From contig NZ_CM001466.1 of assembly GCF_000231055.2 (NCBI RefSeq), positions 41,003 to 105,002 on the forward strand: a stretch of DNA of 64,000 bases, given 5' to 3'. A program made the position numbers and the translations under genes. Within the stretch, counting starts at the first letter, position 1. Each line of letters opens with the position of its first letter. This document shows, piece after piece, positions 59,008 through 64,000 of the stretch. A model generated the notes under the pieces. That model saw nothing but the letters and a program-made list of their open reading frames with translations. It was not told the origin of the DNA and ran no database searches. Source of the stretch: Saccharomonospora azurea NA-128 (lineage in GTDB: Bacteria; Actinomycetota; Actinomycetes; Mycobacteriales; Pseudonocardiaceae).

Positions 59008-60620
59008 GTGGTCATCCTCGGAGTGTGGGCGAGCAGGTCGCGGGTGTACGGGTGCTGCGGGTCGCCGAGCACCTCCTCGACGGTCCCGGACTCCACGATG
59101 AGCCCGTCGCGCAACACCGCGATGTGGTCGGCGACGTGCCGGGCGAGCGCGATGTTGTGGGTGACGAACAGCATCGCCGTGCCCAGTTCCTCACGCAGCG
59201 AGCACAGCAGCTCGATGATCGAGGCCTGCACCGACACGTCGAGTGCGGAGGTGACCTCGTCGCACAGCAGGACGTCGGGTGTCGTGACGAGCGCGCGGGC
59301 GATCGCGGCGCGTTGCCGTTCTCCGCCGCTGAGCTGGTCGGGCAGCCGGTCGGCGAGGGTCGCGGAGAGCCGCACGCGTTCGAGGGTCTCCGCGACGCGT
59401 TCCCGCCGGGCGGTCCGGTCGAGGTCCGTGAGGGTCTCCAGGGGCACCTCCACGGACTGTGCGATGGTCCGGCGCGGATTGAGCGAGGAGAACGGGCTCT
59501 GGAACACGTACTGCACGGCGCGCAACTGCTCGGACGTCCGCTTGCGCGTCGACACCGGAAGGGGCGTGCCCGCCAGCGACACGGTGCCGTCGTAGTGCTC
59601 GTTCAGGCCCGCCACACACCGGGAGAGCGTGGTCTTGCCGGAACCGGACTCGCCGAGCAGCATGAGGCACTCACCGGGCTGGACCCGCAGATCGACGCCC
59701 TGCAGGACGGCCTTGTCGCCGTAGGACACCGACAGCCGGGAGACGGACAACGCGGCGTCCTCGTCCGGCTCGTCCGGCTCGTCGGGCGAGGACGGTTCGG
59801 TCGAGGCGGTTCCGAGGTGGGGGACCGCGGCGACCAGTCGCCGGGTGTACGGGTGCGACGGTGTCCGCAGCACTTCGTCCGCCGTTCCCCGCTCGACGAT
59901 CTCTCCCTCGTACATCACCGCGACCCGGTCGGCCACAGTGGACACCACGGCGAGGTCGTGGGTGATGTAGAGCGCCGCGACGTCGTGCTGGGTGGTCAGC
60001 TGCGCGACGGTCTGCAACACCAGCGTCTGGGTCATGACGTCGAGACCGGTGGTGGGTTCGTCGAGGACGACCACGCGTGGGCGGCACGCGAATGCCATGG
60101 CGATGCCCACGCGCTGTTGCTGCCCGCCGGAGAGCTGGTGGGGGTAGCGCCGCTGGTAGTCGTCGTCTCCGGGGAGACCGACCTCGCCCAGGACCTCGGC
60201 GACCCGCTCGGCCCGTTCGGCGTCGGAGTCGCCGTAGCCGTGGATGTCGAGCACCTCACGGATCTGGACTCCGATGCACAGTGCCGGATTGAGCGACAGT
60301 GCCGGATCCTGGGGAACGTACGACACGGTGGTGCCGCGGAACCGGCGGCGGTCGGCCTCGGCCAGGGCCAGGAGGTCCACGGCCTCGCCGTCGCGGGGCC
60401 GGGCCAGCACGGTGCCGGCGACGTGGCGGAGTCCCCGCCGCACGTGGCCCAGCGCGGCCAGTCCCGCCGTGGTCTTTCCGGAACCGGACTCGCCGACGAG
60501 CGCGAGTACCTCACCGGGCGCGATGTCGTACGACACGCCCTTGAGGACCTCGTCTCCGGCGAGAGTGCCGATCCGGAGATCGTCGACGACGAGTGCGTCG
60601 CGTGTGGCGAGTCGCGTCAC
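59004..60620 (-). CDS. peptide ABC importer ATPase, two nucleotide-binding domains fused (DppD-DppF type)
   Basis: A 538-residue protein with two complete ATPase domains. Domain 1 has VGESGSGKTTAGLAALGHV, LSGGQQQRVGIAMAF and VVVLDEPTTGLD. An acidic linker with PDEPDEPDEDA joins it to domain 2, with LLGESGSGKTTLSRCVAG, LSGGERQRAAIARAL and VLLCDEVTSALD. Each is followed by the peptide-transporter tail (HPYTRRLVAAVP, HPYTRDLLAHTP). GTG 60620 overlaps the permease stop (GTGA). Confidence 0.93.
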   Translation of the reverse strand: MTRLATRDALVVDDLRIGTLAGDEVLKGVSYDIAPGEVLALVGESGSGKTTAGLAALGHVRRGLRHVAGTVLARPRDGEAVDLLALAEADRRRFRGTTVSYVPQDPALSLNPALCIGVQIREVLDIHGYGDSDAERAERVAEVLGEVGLPGDDDYQRRYPHQLSGGQQQRVGIAMAFACRPRVVVLDEPTTGLDVMTQTLVLQTVAQLTTQHDVAALYITHDLAVVSTVADRVAVMYEGEIVERGTADEVLRTPSHPYTRRLVAAVPHLGTASTEPSSPDEPDEPDEDAALSVSRLSVSYGDKAVLQGVDLRVQPGECLMLLGESGSGKTTLSRCVAGLNEHYDGTVSLAGTPLPVSTRKRTSEQLRAVQYVFQSPFSSLNPRRTIAQSVEVPLETLTDLDRTARRERVAETLERVRLSATLADRLPDQLSGGERQRAAIARALVTTPDVLLCDEVTSALDVSVQASIIELLCSLREELGTAMLFVTHNIALARHVADHIAVLRDGLIVESGTVEEVLGDPQHPYTRDLLAHTPRMTT

Positions 60621-61453
60621 GACGTCACCTCCCTGTCGCGGCGCGCGGCCGCGGACGCCAGTGAATCGGTGATGAGGTTGGTGCCCACGGTCAGCACGGC
60701 GATCGCGAGCACGGGCAGCAGCACGCCCCAGGGCTGGACGACGAGGGCGATGCGGTTCTCGTTGATCATCAGTCCCCAGTCGGCCGTGGGCGGCTGGATG
60801 CCGAGCCCGAGGAACGACAGCGAGGCGACGTACCCGATGGAGTAGGTCAGTCGGAGCCCGAGCTCCACCATGAGAGGCCCGGTGATGTTGGGCAGGATCT
60901 CCCGCAGCAGCACCTTCCACCGGGGCATGGCGTACATCTCCGCGGCACGGACGAAGTCGCTGCCCACGACCGACGCCGTGGCCTGCCGCGCGACGCGGGC
61001 CACGCGGGGCGCGTGCGTGATGCCGATGACGATGACCAACAGCCAGCCCTGCGGTCCGAGCATGGCGATGGCGAGCAGGGCGAACACGAGCTGCGGGAAC
61101 GACAGCAGCACGTCGTTGCCGCGCATGATCACGGTGTCGAGCAGGCCACCGCGGTAGCCCGCGATCATGCCGAGGGCGGTGCCGAGCACGACCCCGAGCG
61201 CGGTGGCCAGCACCGCGTACAGCAGCAGCGTGCCGCCACCGGCGAGGAACCGGCTCAGCACGTCGCGGCCGAGGTCGTCGGTGCCGAGCACACCGGTGTC
61301 GGTGAACGGCTTGCCCGTGAACTCGCCGACGTCGTGGCCGGTGAGCAGCGGTCCGAACCACGGCCCGAATACGGCCACCACGACGACCACGCCGGTGAGG
61401 ACGAGCCCGAGTCTGGCCTGCGGCAGAGAGAGCGCGCGACGGAGAAGGCTCAT
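60617..61453 (-). CDS. peptide ABC importer permease, DppC type
   Basis: A 278-residue inner-membrane permease with about six helices. The N-terminal extension has VLGTDDLGRDVLSRFLAG, typical of DppC/OppC. The cytoplasmic coupling loop is EMYAMPRWKVLLREILPN with the EAA-type pattern. The ATG overlaps the stop of the second permease gene (ATGA). Confidence 0.94.
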   Translation of the reverse strand: MSLLRRALSLPQARLGLVLTGVVVVVAVFGPWFGPLLTGHDVGEFTGKPFTDTGVLGTDDLGRDVLSRFLAGGGTLLLYAVLATALGVVLGTALGMIAGYRGGLLDTVIMRGNDVLLSFPQLVFALLAIAMLGPQGWLLVIVIGITHAPRVARVARQATASVVGSDFVRAAEMYAMPRWKVLLREILPNITGPLMVELGLRLTYSIGYVASLSFLGLGIQPPTADWGLMINENRIALVVQPWGVLLPVLAIAVLTVGTNLITDSLASAAARRDREVTS

Positions 61454-62406
61454 GAGGACACTCCCGTGCGTTGCTTGGGATCGGCGACGATGCCGAGCAC
61501 GTCGGCGACGAGGTTGACGAGCACGTAGACGCCCGCGATGAGCAGCGTGATCGACTGCACCACCTCGACGTCCCGGTTGTTCACCGCGTCGATCAGGGCC
61601 GCGCCGATTCCGGGGTAGCGGAACAGGAACTCGACCACCACGACGCCCCCGGCGAGCCATGCGAGCTGGAGCGCGACGACCTGGGCCACGGGGCCGATGG
61701 CGTGGGGCAGCGCGTGCCGGGTGAGGACCACGCGTTCCGGCAGTCCCTTGAGCCGGGCCATCTCGACGTAGCCGCTGTCGAGGACCTCACTCATCGTCGC
61801 TCGCATCATGCGCGTGATGTACGGCGTGACGACGAGCGCGAGCGTGAGCACGGGCAGTACGAGCTGTTCGGGATGCGTCCACACGGGTTCGCCGGGGCGG
61901 GCCAGCGTCACCGACGGCAGGATCGGGAACACGGTCGTGGAGAGCACCACGACGAGGGCGACACCGATCACGAACTCGGGCAGCGCGGCCACGACGAGGC
62001 TGAACGCGGACACGGTGTGGTCGGCGGCCCGCCCCCGGCGCAGCGCACTCCACGTGCCGAGCAGCAACCCGGCGGCGGTGCTCAGCACGGCGGCCACGAC
62101 GAGCAGGAGGCCCGAGGCGGGGATGCGGTCGGCGAGCAGCTCGTTGACCGAGCCCTGGGTGGCCGTCGAGGTGCCCAGATCACCCGTCAGCACGCCGCCG
62201 AGCCAGTCGAGGTAGCGCTGCCACACGGGTTGGTCGAGTCCGAGTTGCTGGTGCAGGGCGGCGATCCGCTCGGGCGTGGCCTGCTGGCCGAGGATGGCGC
62301 GGGCCGGATCACCGGGCAGCAGCAGGGTCGCCACGAACACCAGCAGTGTCACCAGCCAGAGCACCACGACGCTGGCGAGCAGCCGGCGCAGGATCAATCG
62401 AGTCAC
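61450..62406 (-). CDS. peptide ABC importer permease, DppB type
   Basis: A 318-residue permease with six helices. VATLLLPGDPARAILGQQAT and QPVWQRYLDWLGGVLTGDLG are the DppB/OppB family signatures. The coupling loop is MARLKGLPERVVLTRHALPH. GTG 62406 has GGAGG upstream in the 10-base space after the binding-protein gene. Confidence 0.94.
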   Translation of the reverse strand: MTRLILRRLLASVVVLWLVTLLVFVATLLLPGDPARAILGQQATPERIAALHQQLGLDQPVWQRYLDWLGGVLTGDLGTSTATQGSVNELLADRIPASGLLLVVAAVLSTAAGLLLGTWSALRRGRAADHTVSAFSLVVAALPEFVIGVALVVVLSTTVFPILPSVTLARPGEPVWTHPEQLVLPVLTLALVVTPYITRMMRATMSEVLDSGYVEMARLKGLPERVVLTRHALPHAIGPVAQVVALQLAWLAGGVVVVEFLFRYPGIGAALIDAVNNRDVEVVQSITLLIAGVYVLVNLVADVLGIVADPKQRTGVSS

Positions 62407-62416
62407 ACGGGCCTCC

Positions 62417-63967
62417 TCAGCCGAGCCAGACGTCGCCGAACGAGTAACCGGACAGCGGCAGGCCCGTGCGGTCGGGGACGAGTCCCGCGACGTACACCTG
62501 GTAGGCGTCGACCTGGTTGACGAACCCCCACACGATGTTGCCGCCGCGTTCGTACTCGATGCGCTGCGCCGCGTGGATCAGGTCCGTGCGTTCCTCCTCG
62601 TCGAGCGTGCGGCGAGCCCGGTCGACGAGGCCGCGGAACTCGGCGTCGTCCCAGTGGGTCTCGTTGTACGGAGCGTCGGGCAGCGCGCCGGAGGCCACCT
62701 GGGGCAGGTAGTTGCGGGTGTACCAGAACGACTGGGCGAAGTCCCAGCTCAGGTAGTTCTCCCCGAAGAAGGTCGTCGTGTCCAACCGTCGCAATCGGAC
62801 GGTGACCCCGGCGGCCTTGGCCTGTTGCTGGAAGACCTGCGCGGCTTCCACCGCTCCGGCCTGGATCGGCGCGGTCACCAGTTCGACCTCCAGCGCCGGA
62901 TGTCCGGCCTCGCGCAGCAGTTCCCGTGCCTTCGCGATGTCCTGCCGCCGTTGTGGCAGGTGGGAGGCGTAGCCGGGGTCGAACGGCGCGTACAGGTCGT
63001 TGCCGATGCGGCCCTGACCACTGAGGACCTGGTTGACCATCTGTTCGCGGTCGACGATCAGTCGCAGTGCCTGACGCACCCGCACGTCGTCGAACGGAGG
63101 GCGGTCCACCCGCATGGTGAACGGGAGCCAGGTGCCCGTCTCGGAGCTGAGGATCCGCAGGCGCTCGTCGCTGCGCAGGACGTCCACCAACGCCATCGGC
63201 ACCTGGTCGATGGCGTCCACCTGCGACGACAGCAGCGCGTTGATGCGGGCGTCGTCCTCCCCGAAGTTGATGAGGACGAGTTCGTCGAGGTACGGCCTGC
63301 CCGGGCGCCAGTAGTGCTCGTTGCGCACGAACACGCTCTGCAGTCCTGGGGAGAACGACTGCACCCGGAACGGTCCCGTCCCCACCGGCCGGTCGAGCGA
63401 GAAGTCCTCGGGCACGATGCCGAGCGAGTACTGGGCCAGGTAGTCGTCGAACACGCTGCACGGCTCGGAGAGCCGGAACTCCACGGTGCGGTCGCCGGTG
63501 GGCACAACCTCGTCGAGCATCGTGAGGCTCGCGGCACCGCTCTTCGGGTCGTCGGGGTCCATGATCCGGCGGAACGTCGCGCGCACGTCGGCCGGGGTGA
63601 CGGGGCGGCCGTCGCAGAACCGGACGCCCTCGCGCACGGTCGCGGTCCACGTCGTCGCGTCGTCGGACGAGGTGAGCGACTCGGCGACCAGCATCTGGAG
63701 TTCGTACTCGTGGTCGCGGTACACCAGTGGCTCGTAGAGGTTGCGCACCCGTGCGATGTCGGGGTTGGTGGCGGGGATGTTCGGGTCGAGGTTGTCGGAG
63801 GCGCCACCGCCCGTGACTCCTACCCGCAGTCGTCCTCCGCGCCGGGGCGGTCCGGTGGGCTCGGTGGCGGCGCTCGACGCACCGCCGCACGCGGCGAGCA
63901 ACGGTGTCGCCGCGGTGGCCAGTGCGCCGAGCAGGAATGATCGTCTCTGTAAGGATGTGTCAAACAA
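62417..63967 (-). CDS. peptide ABC importer substrate-binding lipoprotein (family 5)
   Basis: A 516-residue extracellular solute-binding protein (DppA/OppA family). QRRSFLLGALATAATPLLAA followed by Cys27 is a twin-arginine-like lipoprotein signal with lipobox L24-A25-A26-C27. GTGPFRVQSFSPGL and WTATVREGVRFCDGRPVTPA are family regions. The start is uncertain: TTG at 63967 is the first usable codon in the window, but the frame stays open to the window edge and a start beyond 64000 is possible. It heads the importer operon. Confidence 0.88.
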   Translation of the reverse strand: MFDTSLQRRSFLLGALATAATPLLAACGGASSAATEPTGPPRRGGRLRVGVTGGGASDNLDPNIPATNPDIARVRNLYEPLVYRDHEYELQMLVAESLTSSDDATTWTATVREGVRFCDGRPVTPADVRATFRRIMDPDDPKSGAASLTMLDEVVPTGDRTVEFRLSEPCSVFDDYLAQYSLGIVPEDFSLDRPVGTGPFRVQSFSPGLQSVFVRNEHYWRPGRPYLDELVLINFGEDDARINALLSSQVDAIDQVPMALVDVLRSDERLRILSSETGTWLPFTMRVDRPPFDDVRVRQALRLIVDREQMVNQVLSGQGRIGNDLYAPFDPGYASHLPQRRQDIAKARELLREAGHPALEVELVTAPIQAGAVEAAQVFQQQAKAAGVTVRLRRLDTTTFFGENYLSWDFAQSFWYTRNYLPQVASGALPDAPYNETHWDDAEFRGLVDRARRTLDEEERTDLIHAAQRIEYERGGNIVWGFVNQVDAYQVYVAGLVPDRTGLPLSGYSFGDVWLG

Positions 63968-64000
63968 CGTCGAGGACTTCCGGTCGGGCGGGAGCGGCTT

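Overview
This is a high-GC actinobacterial chromosome segment. Its gene order follows the conserved block seen in Mycobacterium tuberculosis from fmu/rsmB (Rv1407) to the end of the suf operon (Rv1466). The family-specific additions are an aromatic-carotenoid cluster with a heteromeric lycopene cyclase, pgi inside the pentose-phosphate operon, and GpgS next to WhiA. Together with the repeats these suggest a Pseudonocardiaceae member, possibly Saccharomonospora-like. The taxon is an inference from synteny and composition, not a database result. No rRNA, tRNA, CRISPR array, prophage or insertion sequence was seen.

Layout. 1-6019 (+): rsmB (5' end cut by the window), rpe and a tightly overlapping riboflavin operon ribD-ribE-ribBA-ribH followed by a PH-domain membrane protein. 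6036-8756: an EamA transporter divergent from a LysR regulator, then exonuclease III. 8928-13779 (+): uvrC-rapZ-yvcK-whiA, each start touching or overlapping the previous stop. 14003-16555 (+): gpgS, a PPOX flavoprotein and a Rieske/DUF5914-like protein. 16531-21602 (-): a small conserved hypothetical gene, then crtB-crtYc-crtYd-crtT-crtU joined by 4-base overlaps, and an MSMEG_6728-like gene. An SRPBCC gene diverges from this cluster. crtE and crtI are not in the window.

22557-25850 (+): gap-pgk-tpiA and secG, then rbpA. 26390-27601 (-): an orphan NarL-type sensor kinase. 27739-36286 (-): tkt-tal-pgi-zwf-opcA-pgl, the oxidative and non-oxidative pentose phosphate pathway in one direction. 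36662-40836 (+): ctaB, a HelD/HelR-like RNA polymerase recycling ATPase and an FKBP lipoprotein. 40895-46589: qor, a DMT permease, a VC0807-like membrane protein, a PAP2 protein with an in-frame C-terminal module, a decayed ATP-grasp gene and a fatty-acid desaturase.

46736-51228 (-): ctaA, an ABC-2 exporter pair and the mannosyltransferase mptB. 51325-57771 (+): sufR-sufB-sufD-sufC-sufS-sufU-sufT, a complete Fe-S assembly operon with a SufR-type palindrome over its own start codon. 57907-63967 (-): a peptide ABC importer (binding lipoprotein, two permeases, double ATPase) translationally coupled to a beta-lactamase-fold serine hydrolase.

The coding content is mostly ordinary and well recognised. 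The less explained material is between genes: a 21-bp repeat family at two loci, a 72-bp tandem repeat that contains the zwf stop codon, a 14-base palindromic motif shared by the two carotenoid-associated upstream regions, an AT-rich motif shared by the gap and tkt upstream regions, several long hairpins, and a recurring TANNNT-to-start-codon arrangement indicating many leaderless mRNAs.
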